Below are positions 55,085-62,817 of a stretch of 64,000 bases of DNA, piece by piece; the stretch's first letter is position 1, and every line of letters starts with the position of its first letter. Where the stretch lies: positions 248,001-312,000 of the forward strand of contig OZ245731.1 of NCBI GenBank assembly GCA_965227155.1, written 5' to 3'. The position numbers and the translations under genes were made by a program. This DNA is from UBA6059 sp965227155 (GTDB lineage: Bacteria > Bacteroidota > Bacteroidia > Cytophagales > Cyclobacteriaceae). The notes under the pieces are model-generated. The model had not been told where the DNA came from. It worked only from the letters and a program-made list of their open reading frames with translations, and made no database searches.

Positions 55085-56385
55085 TAATCGGCCAGACCAC
55101 TTTCAGCTGCTAAAATCAGAAAGGCCAATTGTGTAGCGCGATGGCCATCTTCATTGTAAAACCACTCAGCCAATGAGTGTGCCCCAAATGACTTTCCGCC
55201 TCTACCAATGGTAATTGCCGGTATCCCAAGGGATATAGGTGTATTCGAATTGGTAGATCCGCGGGTAATTCGTGGCTCCTCACCAAAAAGTGTGGTAGCT
55301 GCCAAAGCTCTTTGAATTAATGGTGTGTTGGGATCTCCTTCACCGGAGGGCCGGTTACCGATCATTTCAAACTCTACCCGTACATCGCCTCGTCTGCGTT
55401 TCAAGGCATTTTGCTCTTCAACTGCTTTATTGCAGGCGTCCTTCAAGATCTGATCCATATCGCTAAGTCTCTTGGGATCAATGGACCTCATATCGATATC
55501 CATGAATGAGGCAAAAGGAATAGAATTTACCGAGGTACCTCCGCCAATGATTCCCACATTGTAACTGGTTTTGGGGCCATCCTTGGTGTAATCATCAGCA
55601 GCTTTAACAAAATAATGAATGGCTGTACCCAAAGCATGGTGAGGGTTTGGCAGACCAAATGCTCCCCAGCTGTGGCCACCCGGGCCTAAAAACTTCACTC
55701 TGTATCGGATAGAACCTAGCGCTTTGGTATTGACCCTTCCTATATCGCCACCATCAATGGCAATCCAGCTATCGATGCGAGGACCGCCCTCTCTGAATAA
55801 ATATTTCACACCTCTTAAATCGCCAGGGCCTTCCTCTCCTACTGTCCCTATAAAGAGTATATCCGCTTCTGTTTTTAAATCAGCTGTATTCATTGCTCTG
55901 AGTACGGCAAGTACAAGCGAAAGGCCTCTGGTATCGTCTCCAATACCGGGAGCGCGTAAGGTATCACCGGTATTTCGAACCTTCACATCGGTGCCTTCAG
56001 GAAAAACGGTATCCAGGTGGGCATCCAGAGCAACTGTTCTGTCGCCAACAGTACCTTTTCGCAAGGCCAAAACATTGCCTTCCTCATCAATCCACACTGA
56101 ATCGGCACCCTCTGCTTCCAGCATTTCCTTAAATCTGGCAGCCCTTTTTTCTTCTTTAAAGGGTGGCGCCTCAATCTCTGTTAAAGTAATCAGATCCATA
56201 ATTGATTGCTCATCCTGCTGCTCGATGATTTCAAAGACATTTTTTATGGCTTTGTCTTTCATCAGCTTTTCAACTTCCCTGGTATACTCTTTTTGGATGG
56301 TAAAATCCTGCTCTTCTTCCTGAGCATAGACCCCAAGCCAACAAAACACGACCAGGGCCATAGATGCGATAATAAATTTCTTCAT
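55084..56385 (-). CDS. Exported M20-family metallopeptidase
   Basis: A 433-residue protein with a signal peptide (1-21, ending VYAQ). Zinc and catalytic motifs: VALDAHLDTVFPEG, GIGDDTRGLSL, TVGEEGPGDLRG with the Glu pair, SWIAIDGGD, and the last His in SFGAHSLAEWF. A dimerisation domain (about 235-350) is inserted in the normal place. Closest in style to tripeptide/di-peptidase members of M20. It leads the GH13 phosphorylase gene with overlapping stop and start, although their activities are not clearly connected. Confidence 0.92.
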   Translation of the reverse strand: MKKFIIASMALVVFCWLGVYAQEEEQDFTIQKEYTREVEKLMKDKAIKNVFEIIEQQDEQSIMDLITLTEIEAPPFKEEKRAARFKEMLEAEGADSVWIDEEGNVLALRKGTVGDRTVALDAHLDTVFPEGTDVKVRNTGDTLRAPGIGDDTRGLSLVLAVLRAMNTADLKTEADILFIGTVGEEGPGDLRGVKYLFREGGPRIDSWIAIDGGDIGRVNTKALGSIRYRVKFLGPGGHSWGAFGLPNPHHALGTAIHYFVKAADDYTKDGPKTSYNVGIIGGGTSVNSIPFASFMDIDMRSIDPKRLSDMDQILKDACNKAVEEQNALKRRRGDVRVEFEMIGNRPSGEGDPNTPLIQRALAATTLFGEEPRITRGSTNSNTPISLGIPAITIGRGGKSFGAHSLAEWFYNEDGHRATQLAFLILAAESGLAD

Positions 56386-56475
56386 GATTTAGGTATTTTA
56401 AGCTCCTAAAATAGGGAAGAAAAAATAATGGCTGATGCCTATGATGTTGGATATTAACCAGCTATAAAAATTGTA

Positions 56476-57606
56476 TCAGGATAAGCGGCTTTTGTAATCG
56501 TGATAGCCAAACTTTTTGACCAATCTAAACTGATTGGATTCCTCCCATATGCCGATAGATGGATGTGGCACACCATTGAAGGTGGTGGTTTTTACCATCG
56601 TGTAATGAATCATATCCTTGAATATCAACCGGTCACCTACTTGTAGAGGCTTTTCAAAACTGTAGGCATCCATATAATCGCCTGCCAGGCAGCTGAGCCC
56701 TCCAATACGATAGGCTGGTAGGCCGGGCTGCAATTCTTTGTGGGCACCAGCCAAAGCAGGTTTATAAGGCATTTCCAAGCAATCGGGCATGTGGCAGGTA
56801 AAAGATGCATCGATAATGGCTGTCTGCTGGCCTCCATTCTCAACAATATCCAGCACTGTAGTGACCAGATCGCCGGTCTCCCACGCTGCGGCACTGCCAG
56901 GCTCAAGTATGACCTCTACATCCCATTTTTTTCTAAATGTCTTCAGAAGACTGATCAGATGATCTACATCATAGCCTTTGTGTGTCATCAGGTGACCGCC
57001 TCCCATATTAACCCATTTCACCCTGGCTAAAATATGGCCGAATTTCTCTTCCAAAGCTGCCAGAACCTGCTCCAAAGCTTGCGAGGTTGATTCACAAAGT
57101 ACATGGAAATGAAGCCCCTCAATGCCCTCTGGCAAACCATCATTGAAGTGAGCTGCGGTCATTCCCAGGCGGGAGACAGGCGACGAGGGGTTGTAAAGAT
57201 CCGTTTCTACATCAGAGCGCTCAGGGTTTACCCTGATGCCAATACTGGCTTTTCCGGCAACCCTGTCTTTAAATTGATGAAACTGATTTAAAGAATTAAA
57301 GGTGATATGGCTACTTAAGGAAAGTACTTCGTCAAACTCATCTTCCAAATAAGCTACACAATAGGTATGTGCCTTTACTTTCATCTCTTCGTAGCACAAC
57401 CTGGCCTCATTGAGCGAACTTGCAGTAGCACCTTTTAAGTACTCCCTAACCATCGGGAAGGCACTCCACATGGAAAAGCCTTTGAAAGCAAGGATAATAT
57501 CTACGCCAGCCTCTTCCTGAACACGCTTCATCAGGGTAAGATTCTTGCGCAATAATGCTTCATCCAGCACATAGCAGGGCGATGGTACCTTATCGTAGTT
57601 AATCAT
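56476..57606 (-). CDS. nspC: Carboxynorspermidine/carboxyspermidine decarboxylase
   Basis: A 376-residue PLP enzyme of the alanine racemase/group IV decarboxylase fold. The PLP Lys lies in ILAFKGFSMWSAF (about 42). Further motifs: GIRVNPERSDVETDLYNPSS, GLHFHVLCES, WVNMGGGHLMTHKGYDVDHL, VILEPGSAAAWETG and GLSCLAGDYMDAY. It removes the carboxyl group from carboxyspermidine or carboxynorspermidine. The dehydrogenase gene lies 64 bp upstream on the same strand, giving a complete two-step route from a diamine and aspartate semialdehyde. Confidence 0.95.
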   Translation of the reverse strand: MINYDKVPSPCYVLDEALLRKNLTLMKRVQEEAGVDIILAFKGFSMWSAFPMVREYLKGATASSLNEARLCYEEMKVKAHTYCVAYLEDEFDEVLSLSSHITFNSLNQFHQFKDRVAGKASIGIRVNPERSDVETDLYNPSSPVSRLGMTAAHFNDGLPEGIEGLHFHVLCESTSQALEQVLAALEEKFGHILARVKWVNMGGGHLMTHKGYDVDHLISLLKTFRKKWDVEVILEPGSAAAWETGDLVTTVLDIVENGGQQTAIIDASFTCHMPDCLEMPYKPALAGAHKELQPGLPAYRIGGLSCLAGDYMDAYSFEKPLQVGDRLIFKDMIHYTMVKTTTFNGVPHPSIGIWEESNQFRLVKKFGYHDYKSRLS

Positions 57607-57670
57607 AGCCTCATTGATTCAAATGCTCAATTGAATGATGATAGGATTATAAGCTGATTGCCTCAGCCAA

Positions 57671-58876
57671 TCAGTCCATTTCAAGATCTACATCATGCAG
57701 CTCATGCCATGGCAGACCATGCTGATTGAGCATTTCCATGAAAGGATCAGGATTGAACTCCTCTACATTTTTTACTCCTGTGCCAGACCAATGACCTTCT
57801 AATACCATCATGGCACCGATCATGGCCGGTACACCTGTGGTATAGCTCACGCCCTGTGCGCCGGTTTCCCTGTAAGCATCCTGATGCTTGCAGTTGTTGT
57901 AGACGTAATAGGTTTTCTCTGCTCCATTTTTTATGCCTCGAATGCGGCAGCCAATGGATGTTTCTCCTTCGTAATTCTCACCTAATTCACCGGGGTTTGG
58001 TAGTACAGCTTTCAAAAACTGTAGAGGTACTATTTCTTTTCCCTCATAGTTGATAGGCTCGATAGAAGCCATACCGATATTTTGAATCACCCTAAGGTGT
58101 GTTAGGTATTCATCACCAAAGGTCATCCAAAAGCGGGCTCTTTTGATGCTAGGAAAGTTTTTTACAAGGGACTCCAGCTCTTCGTGGTATATGAGATAAG
58201 AAGGTCTTGCTCCAATATTTGGGTAATTGAGATCTTTTCGAATTTCGTGAGGCTCTGTTTCCATCCATTCTCCTGCTTCCCAAAACTTGCCTTTCTGTGT
58301 TACCTCACGGATATTGATTTCCGGGTTGAAGTTGGTCGCAAAGGCTTTACCATGATCCCCGGCATTACAATCAACAATGTCAAGAAAATGAATTTCATCA
58401 AAATGATGCTTAGCGGCGTAGCTTGTATACACTCCTGTAACACCAGGGTCAAATCCACAACCTAACACAGCGAGTATTCCTGCCTCTTTGAATTTCTCCT
58501 GATAAGCCCACTGCCATTTATACTCGAATTTGGCTTCATCTTTGGGCTCATAGTTGGCAGTATCAAGGTAATGGGTTTTGGTTTCCAGACAGGCATCCAT
58601 GATGGGAAGATCCTGATAAGGCAGCGCCAGATTCACCACAATATCAGGTTTAAAACTATTGATAAGGTTTACCAAATCAGGTACCCGTTCTGCATCTACC
58701 TGTGCAGTTTTAAATGTCTGTCCGTATTTCTTCTTTACATCGGTAGCGATAGCATCGCATTTGGACTTAGTTCGGCTGGCAATCATCACCTCCTCGAAAA
58801 TTGAAGGCAATTGTGCACATTTAAAAGCGGTAACTCTTGCAACACCTCCGGCACCAATAATCAATACTTTACCCAT
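57671..58876 (-). CDS. Carboxy(nor)spermidine dehydrogenase, saccharopine dehydrogenase family
   Basis: A 401-residue protein with an N-terminal Rossmann fold (KVLIIGAGGVARVTAFKCAQ) and the family's segments IVNLALPYQDLPIMDACLET, CGFDPGVTGVYTSYAAKH, DIVDCNAGDHGKAFATNFNP and YTTGVPAMIGAMMVL. Within the saccharopine dehydrogenase family, adjacency to nspC points to the NADPH-dependent condensation of putrescine or diaminopropane with aspartate semialdehyde, rather than lysine metabolism. First gene of the polyamine pair. Confidence 0.93.
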   Translation of the reverse strand: MGKVLIIGAGGVARVTAFKCAQLPSIFEEVMIASRTKSKCDAIATDVKKKYGQTFKTAQVDAERVPDLVNLINSFKPDIVVNLALPYQDLPIMDACLETKTHYLDTANYEPKDEAKFEYKWQWAYQEKFKEAGILAVLGCGFDPGVTGVYTSYAAKHHFDEIHFLDIVDCNAGDHGKAFATNFNPEINIREVTQKGKFWEAGEWMETEPHEIRKDLNYPNIGARPSYLIYHEELESLVKNFPSIKRARFWMTFGDEYLTHLRVIQNIGMASIEPINYEGKEIVPLQFLKAVLPNPGELGENYEGETSIGCRIRGIKNGAEKTYYVYNNCKHQDAYRETGAQGVSYTTGVPAMIGAMMVLEGHWSGTGVKNVEEFNPDPFMEMLNQHGLPWHELHDVDLEMD

Positions 58877-58952
58877 ATCTTAATTATCATTTTTCAAGCC
58901 TCAAAAGTAGGGAAAAGCAATGGATATTTGGTGCAATAAAAAATGAGAAAAG

Positions 58953-59261
58953 CTAAAGGTTTGCCTTATCCAAACGTTGCTTTATGCTCTCAATATCTTT
59001 TCTCACAGTTTGAATATCTTTCTCCAAAGCCTCTTCAATTGCAAAAAAACCTTTTTCTACAATGTTGGAAAAACTAATCAATGTTGATAAGATACGTTTA
59101 TCATTTTCCAACATGGATGTATGCATTTCATTCAGTTTGATTTCCAGTTCATTGAACTTGCCGTCCGCTGAAGACTGAGAATTTTTGAATTGATCCTCAA
59201 GCTTGATGAAACCCAGTTTCATCTCATTTCTAAGCTTATCAAACCCATTTAATGCTTCCAT
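58953..59261 (-). CDS. Small coiled-coil protein
   Basis: A 102-residue protein that is helical throughout with heptad-like spacing (FDKLRNEMKLGFIKLEDQFK, FNELEIKLNEMHTSMLEND, DIQTVRKDIESIKQRLDK). No signal peptide or known domain. It sits 76 bp upstream of nothing on its own strand except the polyamine pair downstream, so no partner is evident. Similar short coiled coils are common and rarely characterised. Confidence 0.6.
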   Translation of the reverse strand: MEALNGFDKLRNEMKLGFIKLEDQFKNSQSSADGKFNELEIKLNEMHTSMLENDKRILSTLISFSNIVEKGFFAIEEALEKDIQTVRKDIESIKQRLDKANL

Positions 59262-59417
59262 ACTTGTAGACTTATTTTATCTACTTTGTCCTATTCTATA
59301 TATCTGAATGATGGAGAAAAACAATCAGGTTACTGAAGGTAAAACAACGATATACGACAACTAGATTTTGCAGAAAAAACCCATCCTTCTTGATTCTCGA
59401 ACCTATGGCTAAAATGA
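59262..59417. other. Gap with no visible feature
   Basis: A 156-bp A/T-rich stretch between the coiled-coil gene and the VOC gene. No hairpin with a T-run and no frame worth naming was found. Confidence 0.4.
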
Positions 59418-59828
59418 TCAACTAGTAGTAGGTGCTGTACCTTCCAGTTTAGCATCAATTGGTTCCCAAAGTTCAATTTTGTTTCCATCAGGATCCATGA
59501 TCCAACCAAACTTCCCATAATCAAACACCTGCATTTCCCCGACCACTTCTACGCCTTCTTCCTTAAGTACTTTGAGAAGTTCCTCCAGGTTTTCCACTCT
59601 GTAATTAAACATGAAATCCTTCTTGCTGGGTTCAAAATAAGTAGTATCATCCTTAAACGGCCCCCAAGCGGTGGAAGCTTGTTTTTCAGGATTGTCATAT
59701 TCACGCCATAGAAACATACCACCGTATTCCCCCGAGGCGATACCCAAATGCTTTTCATACCATGCTTGTGATGCTTTTACATCCTTACTCTTAAAAAATA
59801 CGCCTCCTAATCCTGTTACTCTTTTCAT
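59418..59828 (-). CDS. VOC-family (glyoxalase/bleomycin-resistance-like) protein
   Basis: The ATG at 59828 (136 residues) begins MKRVTGLGGVFFKSKDVKAS, the normal VOC entry; an upstream ATG inside the neighbour's frame was rejected. It has two beta-alpha-beta-beta-beta halves (WYEKHLGI with EYGGMFLWREYD, then NYRVENLEELLKVLKEEGVE and GWIMDPDGNKIELWEP). The C-terminal Glu of KIELWEP is a typical metal ligand. Function within VOC (lyase, dioxygenase or binding protein) is unknown. It follows the DUF4199 gene by 11 bp. Confidence 0.85.
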   Translation of the reverse strand: MKRVTGLGGVFFKSKDVKASQAWYEKHLGIASGEYGGMFLWREYDNPEKQASTAWGPFKDDTTYFEPSKKDFMFNYRVENLEELLKVLKEEGVEVVGEMQVFDYGKFGWIMDPDGNKIELWEPIDAKLEGTAPTTS

Positions 59829-59839
59829 AATTACCTGAT

Positions 59840-60349
59840 TTATTGATTTTGTTTTTTTAATACAAATGCTGATCCGAGGGAAAAAATCAACCCTACGGGA
59901 AATATTTCCATAAATGTCATTAAAGCACGGAAAGACCATAAGCTATACCATTCCTGCATAGATTCCATTTCCGCTTTTTGGGCAGTCAATTCCTGCTTCG
60001 AGGCACCAGCTTCACGAGCCTGGTCAAGCATGTAGGCACTATATTGTTGCATAAAATCACTGGCTGAGGTGTTGTAATAATACTCCCAACCGAGTACATA
60101 GATGATGCCGGCAAAAAAAGTGATTAAAAGGCCATGTAAAAATGCCTTACCGAAAGTGATATGGCCACCAAGCTGTTTGTCGCGATACTGTTTCACTCCA
60201 AAGAAAATCAGGAGCATACCCACAATCATACCAGCATAACCCTTTATTTCTCCACCTTCAAAGTTCATTTCTCCGGTCCAGGAAAAAGCAAACATGAGGC
60301 CTACCACGATAAGACCCGCCAGCAATCCAAATATTAATGCGTTTTTCAT
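59840..60349 (-). CDS. DUF4199-type membrane protein
   Basis: The ATG at 60349 (169 residues) puts the first membrane helix at the N-terminus (NALIFGLLAGLIVVGLMFAF). Four membrane segments are visible (about 3-23, 35-53, 68-92, 145-163), with a soluble helical loop (SDFMQQYSAYMLDQAREAGA) between the third and fourth. This matches the DUF4199 family found widely in Bacteroidota, of unknown function. It lies 11 bp upstream of the VOC gene. Confidence 0.85.
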   Translation of the reverse strand: MKNALIFGLLAGLIVVGLMFAFSWTGEMNFEGGEIKGYAGMIVGMLLIFFGVKQYRDKQLGGHITFGKAFLHGLLITFFAGIIYVLGWEYYYNTSASDFMQQYSAYMLDQAREAGASKQELTAQKAEMESMQEWYSLWSFRALMTFMEIFPVGLIFSLGSAFVLKKQNQ

Positions 60350-60516
60350 ATGTAAAATGTTTGTTTTCAATAGTCTTAAAAATTCCGCCGCACACCTCGC
60401 CACCCTCGAAAAAATTCCCTTTAATAGTTGCTCATTGCACAGCTAAACTATCATTTATGGAAGGCAATAAAGGAAAAAATACCATCATACCCCTCACCCG
60501 AAAGTATGATTTGAGT

Positions 60517-60927
60517 CTAATCACCCAAAATAGCCAGACTTTTGGCTTTTGCAATGGCCTGAGTTCGACGATTTACACCCAACTTGCTGTATATATTGCT
60601 GATATGGGTCTTAATGGTATTGGTAGATACAAATAAGGCTTCCGCTATTTCCTGGTTTGACTTGCCCTGGGCAATGGCTGCAAGCACCTCTGCCTCACGA
60701 TCACTCAGTAGATTATTGGGGTTGACAGTTACCTGTGTGGTCAAATTTTCTGTTTGCTTCTTGATGATTGACCCTACCCATATGCCTACAACAAGAAAGA
60801 GTATGGCTATACCACCGATATAACCCTCAATACTGATACGATGCGCAAAGAAATAGTACTCTGCTACCTTGAATAAAACCAGCAATAAACCAAGCCCCAA
60901 ACCTAAAAATATATTCCTAAGGGTCAT
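60517..60927 (-). CDS. Membrane-bound LuxR-type transcriptional regulator
   Basis: A 136-residue protein. Two membrane helices (about 5-25 and 36-56) precede a short linker and a LuxR-type helix-turn-helix (about 75-130; LSDREAEVLAAIAQGKSNQE, IAEALFVSTNTIKTHISNIYSKLGV). No receiver domain or sensor. The DNA-binding domain would face the cytoplasm. Such small membrane-tethered regulators are frequent in Bacteroidota, and their signals are unknown. It is 167 bp upstream of the DUF4199 gene on the same strand and could control that pair. Confidence 0.88.
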   Translation of the reverse strand: MTLRNIFLGLGLGLLLVLFKVAEYYFFAHRISIEGYIGGIAILFLVVGIWVGSIIKKQTENLTTQVTVNPNNLLSDREAEVLAAIAQGKSNQEIAEALFVSTNTIKTHISNIYSKLGVNRRTQAIAKAKSLAILGD

Positions 60928-61188
60928 GTATTAAAAATAGGGAAGTTTTATTTTATTCACTTAAACATTATTTAAATAGTCATTTGCACATGCTAGCAAA
61001 CATTATTGATCGTAAATCATAAAGTTGATGTACTTGAAAACCTTACCATTAGCGCCTTCACATACACTTCATTTTGTTTACAGATAGTTCATTGTAGGGT
61101 ATCATTCTGGTACCGTTCTAAACGATACATTGACAAAACCTTTAAATTGGCTTAAACACCTTAGAAAGGTAAAGCACTAGCTTTGCCA

Positions 61189-62817
61189 ATGATGCTTACC
61201 TATCTTGATCGCAGACATTACATCTTACTTTTAGTCGGCTTACTGATATATTCAGCAAACATTTGGGGTTTGTCAATTTATATACTTGATGAAGCTAAAA
61301 ATGCTACTTGTGCAGCTGAAATGTACCGGAATCAGGAATGGATAATTCCTACCTACAACACTGAGCTGCGTACTGACAAGCCACCACTTCATTATTATTT
61401 TATGATGTCGGCCTACAGTTTATTTGGTATCAATGAGTTTGCTGCCAGGCTGTTTTCTACATTATTTGGGGTTGGTACACTTTTTATTACCATGCTCTTT
61501 ACCAGCAGGTTGATGAATAAAAGTGTAGCCTTCTTAACCGGTCTGGTTTTTTTAGCTAGCATACAGATTGCTACACAATTTCACCTGGCAACACCCGATC
61601 CCTATCTAATATTTCTGTTAACCATCACTTTTTTCACTTTTTACACAGGATATACAACTTTCAGATCACATTTTTTATACATCGCATATGTTGCTATTGG
61701 ATTGGCTACTCTGGCAAAAGGGCCAATAGCCATAGTATTGCCTGGATTAGTTGCATTAAGCTTTCTTTTAATCAAAAAAGAATTTACGTGGCCCAACATT
61801 CTTCGTCTAAAGCCATTTATTGGGCTTGGTATAATATTGTTTATCGCCGTGCCCTGGTATGTTAGTGTTGGTTTAGCCACTGATTGGGCCTGGACTGAAG
61901 GTTTTTTCCTAAAGCATAATGTGAATCGCTTTACAGATAGCATGGAAGGTCATGGAGGTCCTATATTCCTGATATTGGTCTTTGTAATCACAGGTCTATT
62001 TCCTTTTTCCATCTTCTTACCACAAGGGTTTTTATACGCGTGGAAGAACAGAAAAGAAAATAACCTAATACTTTTCGCCTTGGTAGTCGTAGCCATTACG
62101 ATTGGATTTTTCAGTATTGCTCAAACAAAATTACCAAGCTATCCGGCACCATGTTTCCCTTTTGCAGCACTGATTATAGCAGTATTTCTGGAAAAAAGTA
62201 TTGAATCTGAGCGTAGGCTTTCGTTAGGGTTTATCAGCTATGCTATTTTAGCCTGTCTTTTTCCATTACTGATTTATTTTGGCGTCCAGAAAGAAACCAA
62301 TATTGCTGATCAAACATACCTAGCATGGTATTTTACAATCATACCTGCAGGTGGGATACTGGCGTTATTTTGGTATCAAAGAAGTCTTGATAAAGCACTA
62401 TTCTCCATAGCAGGAAGTTTCATGATAACAAGCTTTCTCTTTTTCTACTTTGTTTTTCCCAATATTGATCAAGCTAACCCTGTATACCAGGCCAAAAAAT
62501 TGATCGATTTTAGTGACTATGAGGTCATCAGCTATCAGCGGTTCAATCCATCTTTTGCATTTTATGCCAGTAAGCCTATTCCAAAATACAACACAACAGA
62601 AAGTCTGGATTCACTGATGGCTTCTGGTGAAAAATACCTTATCCTTTCACAACCGAGACGCAAAGAAGATTTGGAAATTTTAGAGGGCTATTCTACTGTT
62701 TTTTACATGCAGGATTTATTTGATCCGCGAAAAACCGTAATTCTCGAGAAGTCTAGTACTCCTTCCATGACCAACACATTACCAGCTGAAATCTCCTTAT
62801 CAAGTCTAAAACAATGA
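61189..62817 (+). CDS. ArnT/PMT-like glycosyltransferase family 39 membrane protein
   Basis: The start is ATG 61189 or 61192 (542-543 residues), not the TTG before it. It has about 11-13 membrane helices. The first periplasmic loop reads IYILDEAKNATCAAEMYRNQ, then WIIPTYNTELRTDKPPLHYY, the GT39/ArnT signature with the acidic catalytic site. Members transfer a sugar from a polyprenyl-phosphate donor to lipid A, protein or other acceptors in the periplasm. Its stop overlaps the next gene's start (ATGA), so the two are coupled. Acceptor unknown. Confidence 0.9.
   Translation: MMLTYLDRRHYILLLVGLLIYSANIWGLSIYILDEAKNATCAAEMYRNQEWIIPTYNTELRTDKPPLHYYFMMSAYSLFGINEFAARLFSTLFGVGTLFITMLFTSRLMNKSVAFLTGLVFLASIQIATQFHLATPDPYLIFLLTITFFTFYTGYTTFRSHFLYIAYVAIGLATLAKGPIAIVLPGLVALSFLLIKKEFTWPNILRLKPFIGLGIILFIAVPWYVSVGLATDWAWTEGFFLKHNVNRFTDSMEGHGGPIFLILVFVITGLFPFSIFLPQGFLYAWKNRKENNLILFALVVVAITIGFFSIAQTKLPSYPAPCFPFAALIIAVFLEKSIESERRLSLGFISYAILACLFPLLIYFGVQKETNIADQTYLAWYFTIIPAGGILALFWYQRSLDKALFSIAGSFMITSFLFFYFVFPNIDQANPVYQAKKLIDFSDYEVISYQRFNPSFAFYASKPIPKYNTTESLDSLMASGEKYLILSQPRRKEDLEILEGYSTVFYMQDLFDPRKTVILEKSSTPSMTNTLPAEISLSSLKQ

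Noticed and set aside
55724..56323. Plus-strand reading frame of 199 residues, Ser-rich
   Set aside because: Antisense to the M20 peptidase, with no features of a protein gene of its own.
57654..57674. Hairpin CTGATTG/CAATCAG across the dehydrogenase stop
   Set aside because: Only 7 bp and no T-run follows on the minus strand, so not called a terminator; the polyamine pair may be one transcript.
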